Of a DNA stretch of 64,000 nt, positions 36,367-45,571 are shown piece by piece. The translations under genes and the position numbers were made by a program. Source of the DNA: Pseudonocardia autotrophica. Its GTDB lineage: Bacteria; Actinomycetota; Actinomycetes; Mycobacteriales; Pseudonocardiaceae. The stretch spans positions 186,001-250,000 of the forward strand of contig NZ_JNYD01000015.1 of NCBI RefSeq assembly GCF_000717175.1, written 5' to 3'. The notes under the pieces were generated by a model, which worked only from the letters and a program-made list of their open reading frames with translations, made no database searches and had not been told where the DNA came from. Each line of letters begins with the position of its first letter. Position 1 is the first letter of the stretch.

Positions 36367-37759
36367 GGTAGGCGTCGACCGCGGCGGCCGCGGCGCGGCC
36401 CTCGGCGATCGCCCACACGATCAGCGACTGCCCGCGGCCCATGTCCCCGGCGACGAAGACGCCCTCCTCGGTGGACATGAAGTCCTCGTCCCGCAGGACG
36501 TTGCCGCGCCCGTCGAGCCGGACGTCCAGCTGCGCGAGGAGGTCACCCTGCTCGGGGCCGGTGAAGCCGAGGGCGATCAGCGCGAGCTGGGCCGGCACGT
36601 CGGTCGTCGCCCCGGCGGGGTGGAACCGCTTGGTCTCGTCGCGGAAACCCTCCACGAGCGTGACCGCCCGCAGTCCGCCGTCGGCGTCCCCGTGGAACTC
36701 GACGGTGTCGACCGAGAACAGGCGCGCCCCGCCCTCCTCGTGCGCCGGCGACGTGCGCAGCACCGCCGGATAGGTCGGCCACGGCATCTCGGGGGTGCGC
36801 CGCTCCGGCGGGCGGGGCCGGATGTCGACGTGCGCCACCGACCGGGCGGCCTGGCGGTGCACGGTGCCCAGGCAGTCCGTGCCGGTGTCGCCCCCGCCGA
36901 TGATGACGACGTCCTTGCCCTCGGCGCTGATCGGCGACTCGGCGAGGTCGCCCTCCTGCACCCGGTCCGCCCAGGTCAGGTAGTCCATCGCGAGGTGCAC
37001 CCCGGCCAGGTCACGGCCCGGCACCGGCAGCTCGCGGGCGGCGGTCGCGCCACAGGCCAGGACGACGGCGTCGGACTCGTCCCGCAGCCGCTCGACGCTG
37101 ACGTCGACGCCGACCTCCACCCCGGCGCGGAAGGCCGTGCCCTCGGCGAGCATCTGCGCCAGCCGCCGGTCCAGCCGGCGCTTCTCCATCTTGAACGCGG
37201 GGATGCCGTAGCGGAGCAGGCCGCCGATCCGGTCGGCCCGTTCGCAGACCACCACGTCGTGGCCCGCGCGGGTGAGCTGCTGGGCGGCCGCCAGCCCGGC
37301 CGGGCCCGACCCGATCACCGCGACCGACCGGCCCGTCCGACGCGGCGGCGGGAGCGGCCGCACCCACCCCTGGTCCCAGGCGTGGTCGACGATCTGCAGC
37401 TCCACCTGCTTGATCGACACCGCGTCGGCGTTGATGGCCAGCACGCACGACTCCTCGCACGGGGCCGGGCACAGCACGCCGGTGAACTCGGGGAAGTTGT
37501 TCGTGGCGTGCAGCCGCTCGCTCGCCTGCCGCCAGCGGCCGCGGCGGACGAGGTCGTTCCACTCGGGGATGAGGTTGCCCAGCGGGCACTCCGCGTGGCA
37601 GAACGGGACGCCGCAGTCCATGCAGCGCCCGGCCTGCGCGCGCAGCGCCGGCTCCGGCAGCGGCTCGTACACCTCGCGCCAGTCGCGCAGCCGCAGGTCC
37701 ACCGGCCGCCTCGGCGTGGGCCGGCGTTCGGTGCGCAGAAAACCCCAGGGGTCAGCCAC
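36308..37759 (-). CDS. gltD: Glutamate synthase small subunit / NADPH oxidoreductase GltD
   Basis: A 483-residue flavin enzyme that passes NADPH electrons to the GltB subunit for glutamate synthesis. It has an N-terminal 4Fe-4S region (CMDCGVPFCHAECPLGN, CPAPCEESC), FAD site (VAVIGSGPAGLAAAQQL), NADPH site (VVIIGGGDTGTDCLG) and the closing FVAGDMGRGQSLIVWAIAEG. GGGAGG and homology of the start (VADPWGFL) favour GTG 37759 over GTG 37786. The gltB gene is not adjacent, so this copy is either separated from its partner or serves another electron acceptor. Confidence 0.92.
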   Translation of the reverse strand: MADPWGFLRTERRPTPRRPVDLRLRDWREVYEPLPEPALRAQAGRCMDCGVPFCHAECPLGNLIPEWNDLVRRGRWRQASERLHATNNFPEFTGVLCPAPCEESCVLAINADAVSIKQVELQIVDHAWDQGWVRPLPPPRRTGRSVAVIGSGPAGLAAAQQLTRAGHDVVVCERADRIGGLLRYGIPAFKMEKRRLDRRLAQMLAEGTAFRAGVEVGVDVSVERLRDESDAVVLACGATAARELPVPGRDLAGVHLAMDYLTWADRVQEGDLAESPISAEGKDVVIIGGGDTGTDCLGTVHRQAARSVAHVDIRPRPPERRTPEMPWPTYPAVLRTSPAHEEGGARLFSVDTVEFHGDADGGLRAVTLVEGFRDETKRFHPAGATTDVPAQLALIALGFTGPEQGDLLAQLDVRLDGRGNVLRDEDFMSTEEGVFVAGDMGRGQSLIVWAIAEGRAAAAAVDAYLTGRDLLPRPIRPDRVPIA

Positions 37760-37871
37760 GGCGGGCCTCCCGTCGGTGTGGTCCACGTACGGTGCACCCC
37801 CGGGCGGGCGCCTGACAACGCCCTACTTCGCGCGGACCCGCTCGGCCGACGTTGCGCGCCGAAATCCGGAC

Positions 37872-37877
37872 TAACAT
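37872..37877 (+). promoter_or_regulatory. Possible -10 box of the monooxygenase gene
   Basis: TAACAT fits TAnnnT 38 bases before the ATG at 37915. TTGCGC at 37852-37857 could be a -35, although the 14-base spacing is short. Confidence 0.4.
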
Positions 37878-37914
37878 GAGCTGAGTCACATCGTGCGCAC
37901 CGGAGGTCGAGCCG

Positions 37915-39420
37915 ATGACGTCTGCACCCGCGAGCGCTCCCCAGGACACCGCCGTCGAGGAGGCCGGACACGTCGACGTCCTCATCGTCGGCGCCGGCGT
38001 CTCCGGCATCGGCGCCGCCCACCACCTGCAGGAGAGCTTCCCCGACCGGACCTTCCTCCTCCTCGACGCCCAGCCGGACCGCGGCGGGACCTGGTGGACC
38101 CACCGGTACCCGGGTGTGCGCTCCGACAGCGACCTGTTTACCTACGGCTACCGGTTCAAGCCGTGGCGCGGCCCGTCGATCGCCGCCGGGGAGGAGATCC
38201 TCGCGTACCTCGACGAGGTCCTCGACGAGGACGACCTGCGCCGCCACATCCGCTACCGGCACCGGGTCGTCGCGGCCGCCTGGTCGTCCGACGAGCGCCG
38301 GTGGGCCGTCGAGGTCGACCAGGAGGAGACGGGTCGACGGCTGCGCTTCACCACGGACTTCCTGTGGATGTGCCAGGGCTACTACAACCACGCCGAGCCG
38401 TACCGGCCGGAGTGGGAGGGCGTGGACCGCTTCGGCGGCACGATCGTGCACCCCCAGGACTGGCCCGCGGACCTCGATCTCACGGGAAGACGCGTGATCG
38501 TGATCGGCTCGGGCTCGACCGCCTCGACGCTGATCCCGGCGATCGCCGAGACGGCCGACCACGTGACGATGCTGCAGCGCTCGCCGTCCTACTACTACGC
38601 CCCGCCCGTCACGCACGAGCTCGCCGTCCAGCTGCGGGCACTGGACATCCCGGAGGAGTGGACCCACGAGATCCTGCGCCGCCAGTACATGTCGCAGTAC
38701 CACTGGCTGGCCCGGACGTCGCTGGACGCGCCCGACGAGGTCCACACGTATCTCATGGAGTCGATGCGCCCGCTGCTGCCGGAGGGCTTCGACATCGAGA
38801 AGCACCTCACCCCGCGCTACCGCCCGTGGCAGCAGCGCATCGCCATCGTGCCGGACGGCGACTTCTTCGCGGCCCTGCGCGCGGGGAAGGCGTCGATCGT
38901 CACCGACGACATCGCGGAGTTCACCGAGACCGGGATCCGGACGGCCTCGGGCCAGGAGCTCGAGGCGGACGTCGTGGTCACCGCCACCGGCTTCAACCTC
39001 TCGGCCTTCGGCGACGTGGCGTTCACCGTCGACGGCGAGCCGGTCGACTTCACGCGGAAGGTCACCTGGCGCGGGGTCATGATCAGCGACGTGCCGAACA
39101 TGGCCTACGTGTTCGGCTACTTCCGGCACAGCTGGACGCTGCGCCTCGACCTCGTCGCCGACCTGGTGTGCCGACTCTGGGAGCACATGCAGGACAAGGG
39201 CGCCACGATGGTCGTCCCGATGCTGCGGCCGGGCGACGCCGACATGCCGCTGCTCCCGTGGTCGGACCCGGAGAACTTCAACTCCGGCTACGTCATGCGC
39301 TCCCAGCACGTGCTGTTCAAGCAGGGTGACCGCGAGCCCTGGACGCACATGCTCGAGCACGAGGAGGAACAGGAGATCCTGCCGAAGGCCGACCTCGACG
39401 ACGGCCTCGTCTACCGCTGA
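37915..39420 (+). CDS. EthA-like flavin-containing Baeyer-Villiger monooxygenase
   Basis: A 501-residue flavoprotein. The FAD fold is VDVLIVGAGVSGIGAAHHLQ, the NADPH fold VIVIGSGSTASTL, and between them sits the Baeyer-Villiger fingerprint FGGTIVHPQDWP (Pro in place of the usual Thr). GGTWWTHRYPGVRSDS is typical of the EthA subgroup, which in mycobacteria oxidises ketones and activates ethionamide. ATG start behind GGAGG. A Rieske protein follows 8 bases after the stop, probably in the same operon. Confidence 0.93.
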   Translation: MTSAPASAPQDTAVEEAGHVDVLIVGAGVSGIGAAHHLQESFPDRTFLLLDAQPDRGGTWWTHRYPGVRSDSDLFTYGYRFKPWRGPSIAAGEEILAYLDEVLDEDDLRRHIRYRHRVVAAAWSSDERRWAVEVDQEETGRRLRFTTDFLWMCQGYYNHAEPYRPEWEGVDRFGGTIVHPQDWPADLDLTGRRVIVIGSGSTASTLIPAIAETADHVTMLQRSPSYYYAPPVTHELAVQLRALDIPEEWTHEILRRQYMSQYHWLARTSLDAPDEVHTYLMESMRPLLPEGFDIEKHLTPRYRPWQQRIAIVPDGDFFAALRAGKASIVTDDIAEFTETGIRTASGQELEADVVVTATGFNLSAFGDVAFTVDGEPVDFTRKVTWRGVMISDVPNMAYVFGYFRHSWTLRLDLVADLVCRLWEHMQDKGATMVVPMLRPGDADMPLLPWSDPENFNSGYVMRSQHVLFKQGDREPWTHMLEHEEEQEILPKADLDDGLVYR

Positions 39421-39428
39421 GTCCGCCG

Positions 39429-39740
39429 GTGTCCGCCACGCTGACGACCACGGACCGGGTTCCCGTCGGTGGCGGGGTGATCGTGGCGGAGCGCGGGGTG
39501 GTGGTGACGCAGCCGGTGGAGGGCACGTTCGTCGCCTTCTCCACGACCTGCCCCCACCGCGGCTGCGCGGTCCGGGCCGTGGCCGCCGGGACGATCAACT
39601 GCTTCTGCCACGGCAGCCGGTTCCGCATCGCCGACGGCGTCGTCGTCGGCGGGCCGGCGGAGGAGCCGCTGCGGCGGCTCCCGGTCACGGTGGTCGGTAC
39701 GGAGATCAGGGTGGGCGACGAGGCGGACGACCCGGGCTGA
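39429..39740 (+). CDS. Rieske [2Fe-2S] ferredoxin-like protein
   Basis: A 103-residue protein with both Rieske cluster motifs, TTCPHRGC and CFCHGSRF, separated by 16 residues, giving two Cys and two His ligands. There is no signal peptide or membrane anchor, so it is a soluble electron carrier. GTG start 8 bases after the monooxygenase stop with no ribosome site of its own, suggesting coupled translation. It may carry electrons for an oxygenase encoded elsewhere, since Baeyer-Villiger enzymes do not normally need one. Confidence 0.85.
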   Translation: MSATLTTTDRVPVGGGVIVAERGVVVTQPVEGTFVAFSTTCPHRGCAVRAVAAGTINCFCHGSRFRIADGVVVGGPAEEPLRRLPVTVVGTEIRVGDEADDPG

Positions 39741-39746
39741 GCGACG

Positions 39747-40499
39747 TCAGCCGGTCGGCGCGGGCGGGGCCGGCCGGCCGCCGTGGGCGACGGTGCTGGC
39801 CTGGTCGACGACGGCGGCCCGCCACTCCGGCGGGACCACGGCGAACACGCCGTCGTCGACTGCACTCAGGGCCTCGCGGGCGGCGTCGGCGGGGTCGGCG
39901 CCCACCGGGGACATCCCCGTCGCCACCAGGGCCGGACAGATCATGCTGATCCCGACCGGCGTGCCCTCGAGCGCCATCGCCGTGTGCGCGACGACCGCCG
40001 CCACCGCGTGCTTGGACGGGCCGTACGCGCCGCCTCCGGGGAACACCGTCATCCCGGCGAGGGACGCGGTGACCAGCACGTGCGCGGGCTCCGCTGCCGC
40101 GAGGAGCCTCGGCACGAAGGCCCGCAGGCCGTTGACCACGCCCGCGACGTTCACCCCGAAGACGCGGTCCCACTCCGCGGCCGGCACCTCCCAGGGCGCG
40201 CCGACCGACGAGCCGACGATCCCGGCGTTGAGGCAGACGAAGCGGGCGGCGGCCGCCTGCTCGGCGAGCCGCTCCATCGCCTCCGGGTCGGCGACGTCCA
40301 CGACCACACCGGCCCCCCCGAGCCGCTCGGCCGCCGTGTGCACGCCCGCCTCGTCGACGTCCGCGAGGACCAGCTCGGCGCCCCGCCCGCGCAACTGCTC
40401 GGCCAGCGCGAGACCGATTCCGCCGGCCGCACCGGTGACCACCGCGGTGAACGGCCGGTCCCCGCCCCACGGGCTGGTCAACGGTCCGCCGGTCGTCAT
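39747..40499 (-). CDS. Short-chain dehydrogenase/reductase (SDR)
   Basis: A 250-residue classical SDR: TGAAGGIGLALA (cofactor), LADVDEAG (acidic tip of strand 2, which favours NAD), NAG, catalytic Ser in VTASLAGMTVF and YGPSK. It would interconvert an alcohol and a ketone. The ATG is 7 bases after a TAGCCT -10 box and lacks a ribosome site, so the message is probably leaderless. It runs the same way as the amidase upstream and is convergent with the Rieske gene. A joint role with the monooxygenase and amidase in breaking down a ketone or amide is plausible. Confidence 0.9.
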   Translation of the reverse strand: MTTGGPLTSPWGGDRPFTAVVTGAAGGIGLALAEQLRGRGAELVLADVDEAGVHTAAERLGGAGVVVDVADPEAMERLAEQAAAARFVCLNAGIVGSSVGAPWEVPAAEWDRVFGVNVAGVVNGLRAFVPRLLAAAEPAHVLVTASLAGMTVFPGGGAYGPSKHAVAAVVAHTAMALEGTPVGISMICPALVATGMSPVGADPADAAREALSAVDDGVFAVVPPEWRAAVVDQASTVAHGGRPAPPAPTG

Positions 40500-40506
40500 G
40501 CGCCCC

Positions 40507-40512
40507 AGGCTA
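40507..40512 (-). promoter_or_regulatory. -10 box of the SDR gene, overlapping the amidase stop
   Basis: TAGCCT (minus strand), 7 bases before the SDR ATG. Its first three bases are the TAG stop codon of the amidase gene. Confidence 0.6.
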
Positions 40513-41952
40513 GAGGGCTCGGCCGACCACGGTCGCCGGCCGATGGCCGTCCCACGGCAGGGCCTTCTCGAGGTCGGCCGCCACGGCGAGGAGCATGCCC
40601 TCGCCGGCGTAGGGACCGGTCAGCTGCACACCGATCGGCCAGCCCTCGTCGGTGCGGCCGAGCGGGAGGGAGATCGCCGGGTTCCCGGTGACGTTGGACA
40701 GCGCGGTGAAGCCGGCGGTCGCGAAGATGCGGTCGTACCAGCCGCGCGCGTCGAGGGAGTCGTCGTCGGCGTCGAGGTGGCCGAGGGGCGTGTTGGGGAC
40801 GTTCATCGTCGGCGTGAGGATCAGGTCGAACCGCTGGTGGAAGGCGGCGACGGCGCGGGTGGTCGCGTTGAAGACGCGGTCGGCGGCGAACAGGTCCGAG
40901 GCCCGGAGGGTGCGCCCGTGGTCGGCGCAGGCACGGGTGGTGGCCTCGAGGTGCTCGGGTCCGGGGTCGACGCCGAGCGCCGCGGCCAGCGAGTCCACCC
41001 CGTCGGCGAGGAAGCTCGTCCAGGCGATCAGGTTGGCGTCGTCGAACGCGGCGGCGTCCACCGCGGGGGCCGCCGGCTCCACGGTGTGCCCCAGCTCCTC
41101 GAGCGTGCGCCCGACCGCCTCAGTGGCCGCCACGCAGCGCGGGTCGACGGAGCCGTGCCCGGAGAACGCGGCGGTGTGCAGGGCGATCCGCAGCGGCCGG
41201 CTCCCGGCGCGGACCTCCTCGGCGAAGGGCCGGACGGGCTCCGGCAGCAGGTACCGGTCGCCCGGCTCGTGCCCGTGCACGGCGTCGAGCAAGCCCGCGC
41301 AGTCCCGCACGGTGCGCGTCACGGCGAACTCGATGCCGAGGCCCAGCAGCGGGTCGGCGTAGTCCGGGCCGGGCGACGTCCGTCCGCGGCTGGGCTTGAG
41401 CCCGACCAGCCCGCACGCCGCCGCCGGGATGCGGATCGACCCGCCGCCGTCGTTGGCGTGGGCGACGGGCAGCGCGCGGGCCGCGACCAGGGCGGCCGAG
41501 CCGCCGCTCGACCCGCCCGGGCTGCGCGTGAGGTCCCACGGGTTGTGGACCGGACCGGTCGCGACGGGCTCCGTGCTGGCGTTGAAGCCCAGCTCCGGGG
41601 TGGCGGTGACGCCGAGGGTGGCCAGCCCGGCACGCCGGAAGCGGGCCATGAGGTGGGTGTCCGCGGGCATCGGCACCCCGTCGCCGAGCAGCCGGCTGCC
41701 GGCCCGCTGCGGGACTCCCGCGGCGTGCACGATGAGGTCCTTGATCGCGAACGGCACGCCGGCGAACGGCCCGTCCTCCGCGTGGTCGAGCGGCGCGGCG
41801 AACCGCTTGCCGACCAGTGCGTTCAGCGCGGGCTGCACGGCGTCGAGGGCCTCGGTCGCGGCGGCCTGCACCTCGCCGGCCGTGACCTCGCCGGAGCGGA
41901 TCAGGGCGGCGAGCGCGGTGGCGTCGAGGTCGGCGTACTCGTCGGGCTTCAT
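40510..41952 (-). CDS. Amidase-signature-family hydrolase
   Basis: A 480-residue amidase with the Ser-cisSer-Lys triad visible: K71 in FAIKDL, S148 in [10 protein letters not shown] and nucleophile S172 in [12 protein letters not shown]. The 24-residue spacing between the two serines is the family norm. It hydrolyses a carboxylic amide or similar; the exact substrate is not predictable. ATG start behind GGAGGAC. It is divergent from a LuxR-type regulator, which could control it. Confidence 0.93.
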   Translation of the reverse strand: MKPDEYADLDATALAALIRSGEVTAGEVQAAATEALDAVQPALNALVGKRFAAPLDHAEDGPFAGVPFAIKDLIVHAAGVPQRAGSRLLGDGVPMPADTHLMARFRRAGLATLGVTATPELGFNASTEPVATGPVHNPWDLTRSPGGSSGGSAALVAARALPVAHANDGGGSIRIPAAACGLVGLKPSRGRTSPGPDYADPLLGLGIEFAVTRTVRDCAGLLDAVHGHEPGDRYLLPEPVRPFAEEVRAGSRPLRIALHTAAFSGHGSVDPRCVAATEAVGRTLEELGHTVEPAAPAVDAAAFDDANLIAWTSFLADGVDSLAAALGVDPGPEHLEATTRACADHGRTLRASDLFAADRVFNATTRAVAAFHQRFDLILTPTMNVPNTPLGHLDADDDSLDARGWYDRIFATAGFTALSNVTGNPAISLPLGRTDEGWPIGVQLTGPYAGEGMLLAVAADLEKALPWDGHRPATVVGRAL

Positions 41953-42069
41953 GGCGTCCTCCGTGGTCGGGAGGCGCGACGGTACGGACGCCCGCGCCAG
42001 TGCACATCGGTCGGTTGACGGATGCCCGGGCACCCGCCGTCGTCCCTGGTCAGGAGGCTGCGGGCCCGG

Positions 42070-42075
42070 TAGCGT
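42070..42075 (+). promoter_or_regulatory. -10 box of a probably leaderless LuxR-type gene
   Basis: TAGCGT, 7 bases before the GTG at 42083. A GGAGG at 42052-42056 is too distant to serve as ribosome site. Confidence 0.55.
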
Positions 42076-42082
42076 GCGCCGC

Positions 42083-43054
42083 GTGACCGCCCTCGCCGCG
42101 GCCCGTGAGCTGCGGTCCTTCCTGCGGCGCAACGGCAGCCGCACCCCCGGTGCGGCGTCCGCGGCGCTCGAGGCCCTGCGCCCGGTGGTGCCGGCGGACT
42201 GTCTGGCGTTGTCGCTCTGGGACCCCGCGGCGTCCCGGCACCGCACGCTCGCCACCTCGTACCCGCCCGCGGTCACGGCCCTGCTCGACGGGCGCATGCA
42301 CACCGATCCGCTGTTCGACTCGGTCCGCTCCGGCCGCGTTCCGGTCCGGGTCCGGGACCTGGCGCCCCGCCGCCGGCACGGCGAGATCTTCGACCGGATC
42401 ATCACGCCGCTCGGCTTCCGGGACGGCGTCACGCAGTGCCTGTTCGCGGCCGACGGGCGGTACGTCGGCATGCTGAACGCGAGCACGCTCGACGCCCGCC
42501 ATCCGGACGACGACACCGTCGCCCTGCTCGACCTGCTCGGCCCCGACCTCGCCGCCGCGCTCGACCCGGTCGCCGCTCCCCGGTCCCCCACCGAACGGCT
42601 GGCGCGCGGGGAGGTCGACGGGTTCGTCGCGAGTGCCGACGGGACCGTCACCCCGCTCTCGCCCGCGCCGCGCCCCGACCTCGTCGCCCCGCCGTCGCCA
42701 CTGGCCGGCGTGGTGGCACAGCTCCGCGCGGGTGTCCCGCCCGCCGCCCCGGTCCTGCACCTCGTCCGGGACGCCGGCGTGGTCGCCGTCGAGCTGTACG
42801 CCTCCCCCTCGGGCGTGGTCGTCCTGCACCGCGAGGCGCCCTCGCCGGCCGGGCTCACCGTGCGCGAGCTGCACGTCCTCGACGGCGTCGCCCGCGGCCT
42901 GAGCAACACCGAGATCGCCGCCGCCCACGGCATCGGCGGCCGCACGGTCGCCACGCACGTCGAGCACATCCTGGCCAAGACGGGCTGCCGCAACCGGGTC
43001 GAGGCCGCGCGGCTGGCCACGCGGTGGGGCCTGCTGGTGGCCCCGCCGCGCTGA
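42083..43054 (+). CDS. LuxR-family regulator with GAF-like sensor domain
   Basis: A 323-residue regulator. Residues 1-160 resemble a GAF-type sensor ([40 protein letters not shown]); the C-terminus has a LuxR HTH ([20 protein letters not shown], then [20 protein letters not shown]). It lacks an ATPase or receiver domain, so it is a one-component regulator of an unknown ligand. The GTG at 42083 is chosen from the -10 box; another GTG at 42074 is in frame. It is divergent from the amidase gene and may control the amidase/SDR pair. Confidence 0.85.
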   Translation: MTALAAARELRSFLRRNGSRTPGAASAALEALRPVVPADCLALSLWDPAASRHRTLATSYPPAVTALLDGRMHTDPLFDSVRSGRVPVRVRDLAPRRRHGEIFDRIITPLGFRDGVTQCLFAADGRYVGMLNASTLDARHPDDDTVALLDLLGPDLAAALDPVAAPRSPTERLARGEVDGFVASADGTVTPLSPAPRPDLVAPPSPLAGVVAQLRAGVPPAAPVLHLVRDAGVVAVELYASPSGVVVLHREAPSPAGLTVRELHVLDGVARGLSNTEIAAAHGIGGRTVATHVEHILAKTGCRNRVEAARLATRWGLLVAPPR

Positions 43055-43069
43055 GCGCGCCGCTACCGG

Positions 43070-44062
43070 TCAGAAGGCGAACAGGGGCCACTCCGGCGGC
43101 AGCCCGAACATCAGCTGGCCGACGGACTCGTACCGGCTGGGCGAGACGAAGGCGTGCTGGGTGACGGTGTGGACATCGCGGAAGTGGGCCGCGAACGGGC
43201 GATTGTTGCGGATGGCCGAGGTGCCCGCGACCTGGTGCACGAGCCGTACGGCGGTGGCGGCCGCCTCGACCCCGTGGGAGGCCGCCAGCTGGATGGACCG
43301 GCGGTGGTCGGTGTCGAAGGGGCGTCCGGCCTCGCAGGCCGCGTAGCCCTCGGCGAGCACCTCGCGCAGGTACGCGCGGGCCGCGCACCGGTGCCCCTCG
43401 GCGCGGGCGATCTCCGACTGGGCCACGGCGCGCTCCCGCAGCGGGACGGTCGTGAACGCGGGCGTCTTCGCCGTCGCGAGTTCGGTGACCTCGGCGATCG
43501 CGGTGTGCGCAATGCCGAGGGCGATTGCGGCCATCACGGCCGTGCCCTGCCAGATCACCATCCGGTACAGCGGCCCCTGGAAGGCGGATCCCGGTGGGGC
43601 GTCGGCGAAGGGCACGAGCAACGGCGCCCGGTGGTCCGGGACGAACACGCCGTCGACGGTCACGTCGTGGCTCCCGGTGCCCCGCATGCCCAGGACGTCC
43701 CAGTTCTCGACGATCTGCCACTCGGCCCGCGGCAGGAACACGAGCACCGTGACCGGCTGGCCGTCCTCCGTCGTGCGTGGTATCCCGTCGTCGGTCGGCA
43801 CGGCGGTGAAGATCAGCCACGTCGCGGCGTGACAGCCGCTGACGAACGGTATCCGGCCCGTGATCCGGTATCCGCCGTCCACGGGAACAGCGGTCATCGG
43901 CGGGACCAGCGTCCCGGCGAACCGCGGCTCCCCGGCGAACACCTCGTCGGCGCCCTGCTCCGGCAGCCACATCCCGACGAGGCCCGGGTTCACGGACATG
44001 AAGAGGTTCCACGCAGCGGCAGCGTCGGCCCGGGCGATCTCCTCCAGGTCGAAGGCGCTCAC
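43070..44062 (-). CDS. Acyl-CoA-dehydrogenase-fold flavin monooxygenase, N-terminally short
   Basis: A 330-residue protein of the DszC/HsaA-like group (acyl-CoA dehydrogenase fold used for flavin-dependent hydroxylation): ITGRIPFVSGCHAATWLI, WDVLGMRGTGSHDVTVDGVF, then a helical C-terminus. It aligns with the complete 408-residue relative at 59445 but starts about 65 residues into it. Upstream of the GTG the frame continues as GPPAGFEIDP, which looks like family sequence, with no earlier start codon or intact first helices. It may therefore be 5'-truncated and inactive. It converges on the LuxR gene. Confidence 0.8.
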   Translation of the reverse strand: MSAFDLEEIARADAAAAWNLFMSVNPGLVGMWLPEQGADEVFAGEPRFAGTLVPPMTAVPVDGGYRITGRIPFVSGCHAATWLIFTAVPTDDGIPRTTEDGQPVTVLVFLPRAEWQIVENWDVLGMRGTGSHDVTVDGVFVPDHRAPLLVPFADAPPGSAFQGPLYRMVIWQGTAVMAAIALGIAHTAIAEVTELATAKTPAFTTVPLRERAVAQSEIARAEGHRCAARAYLREVLAEGYAACEAGRPFDTDHRRSIQLAASHGVEAAATAVRLVHQVAGTSAIRNNRPFAAHFRDVHTVTQHAFVSPSRYESVGQLMFGLPPEWPLFAF

Positions 44063-44253
44063 CGGGTCGATCTCGAAGCCGGCGGGCGGACCGCGACGGC
44101 ACCCGTCGGCCTGCCGAGCGGGACGGCCAGGGTCCTGCGCGCCTCGCCCGGCGTCAACGGTCCGCCCGTACGCAGACCTGCGTAGCCGGGAACGGGCCTT
44201 CCGCCGGTACCGTCTCCGGGACGGGTCACCAGCTACTCCGGGCAGGTGGAGAC

Positions 44254-44694
44254 ATGTCGAGCACCCTGCTTCCCCCTGGCGCGGGCCGCCGCTTCGGCCC
44301 CTGGATGACGACCAAGGTCGAGTTCGGCCAGAGCGAGGACTTCGCCGTGTTCGAGTCCGCGCTGCCGCCGCACGCCGACGGCCCGCCGCCGCACATCCAC
44401 CGCGTCTACGACGAGGCCTTCTACGTCCTCGAAGGAACGATCGCCATCACGGTCGACGGCACCACGACGGAGTGCCCGGCGGGGTCGTGCGCCTTCGTCG
44501 GCCGCGGAGCGGTGCACGGCTTCGGCAACCCCGCACCCGAGCCCGCCCGGCTCCTGGTGATCACCACGCCGGAGGCGATCCGGCTCGTCGAGCAGGCGAA
44601 CGAGCTCATGGCCCAGGATCCGCCCGACCGCGAGGCGATCCTGGCGCTGTTCGCGGCCCACCAGAGCGAGCTCGTCGGCCTTCCCACGCCCTGA
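44254..44694 (+). CDS. Cupin-domain protein
   Basis: A 146-residue single cupin. Metal motif 1 is ADGPPPHIHRVYDEAFYVLE (two His, Glu) and motif 2 ends GAVHGFGNP (His). Members can be dioxygenases, isomerases or sensors; nothing identifies the role here. The last 40 residues form helices outside the barrel. ATG start behind AGGTGGAG, divergent from the N-terminally short monooxygenase gene. Confidence 0.88.
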   Translation: MSSTLLPPGAGRRFGPWMTTKVEFGQSEDFAVFESALPPHADGPPPHIHRVYDEAFYVLEGTIAITVDGTTTECPAGSCAFVGRGAVHGFGNPAPEPARLLVITTPEAIRLVEQANELMAQDPPDREAILALFAAHQSELVGLPTP

Positions 44695-44721
44695 ACCGGG
44701 GGTCGGGGACCGCCCCGCCAC

Positions 44722-44727
44722 TAGGGT
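44722..44727 (+). promoter_or_regulatory. -10 box of the leaderless CBS gene
   Basis: TAGGGT, 7 bases before the ATG at 44735, which has no ribosome site. Confidence 0.6.
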
Positions 44728-44734
44728 CGGACGA

Positions 44735-45562
44735 ATGCCCGTCCGCGTGCGCGATGTCATGACCCGGCGGCTCGTCACGGTGCAGGCGGACGATCCCGTG
44801 GACCTCGCGGCCCGGCGGATGCTGCGGGCGGGGTTCAGCGCGCTGCCCGTGGTGCGGGGCGTCGACCGGCTGGTCGGGATCGTCAGCCTGGTCGACGTCC
44901 TGCGCCATCAGGAGGACGGCGCGCCCGCCGGCGCGACCGTGGGGTCGATCATGACCACGGACGTGCTGACGATGTCGCCCGCGACGAGCGCCGCCGTCGT
45001 CGCGCACCGGCTGCGCACCTACGGCGAGCTGCGGGTGATGCCGATCGTGGAGCGCGGGCTCCTGGTCGGGGTGGTCACCCGCAGCGACCTGCTCCGCGGC
45101 CCCCGCGAGCAGCCCGGGCTGTTGTCGCGGCTGTTCGGCCGGACCACGCTGCCCGATCCCGTGCCGGCCCGGATGCCGCGGGAGCGCAGGCCGGACGCCC
45201 GGACGGTCGGCGAGGTGATGACCAGCACCGACCTGGTCGTCGTCCGGCCCACCACCCCCTGCTCGCAGGCCGTCGAGCTGCTCCTGACCCGCCGGTTCAG
45301 CCTGCTGCCGGTGGTCGAGGACGACGGCGGGCTGGTCGGCGTGGTGAGCGAGGCCGACCTGCTGCGCGACCCGCTCGACGGCAGCCGCAGCGGGCCCCCG
45401 CGGACCGTCGGCGCCGCGATGACCCGCTCCCCCACCGTCGTCCGGCCGGACACGCCGCTGGCCGAGGCCCGGCACCTGGTGGTCGACCGGGGCTTCCGGG
45501 TCCTGCCGGTGACCCGCGGCCGACGCCTCGTCGGGATGCTCAGCCGCAGCGACCTCGTCTGA
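44735..45562 (+). CDS. Four-CBS-domain protein
   Basis: A 275-residue protein made of four CBS motifs in two Bateman pairs: VRVRDVMTRRLVTVQADDPV, VGSIMTTDVLTM, VGEVMTSTDLVVVRP and VGAAMTRSPTVVRPD, each with a matching 'GxVSxxDLL' end. CBS pairs bind adenosine nucleotides and sense energy state. There is no attached enzyme or channel, so it acts on a partner. Soluble, leaderless, monocistronic. Similar stand-alone CBS proteins belong to hypoxia regulons in mycobacteria; that link is inference. Confidence 0.92.
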   Translation: MPVRVRDVMTRRLVTVQADDPVDLAARRMLRAGFSALPVVRGVDRLVGIVSLVDVLRHQEDGAPAGATVGSIMTTDVLTMSPATSAAVVAHRLRTYGELRVMPIVERGLLVGVVTRSDLLRGPREQPGLLSRLFGRTTLPDPVPARMPRERRPDARTVGEVMTSTDLVVVRPTTPCSQAVELLLTRRFSLLPVVEDDGGLVGVVSEADLLRDPLDGSRSGPPRTVGAAMTRSPTVVRPDTPLAEARHLVVDRGFRVLPVTRGRRLVGMLSRSDLV

Positions 45563-45571
45563 ACGGGCCGG

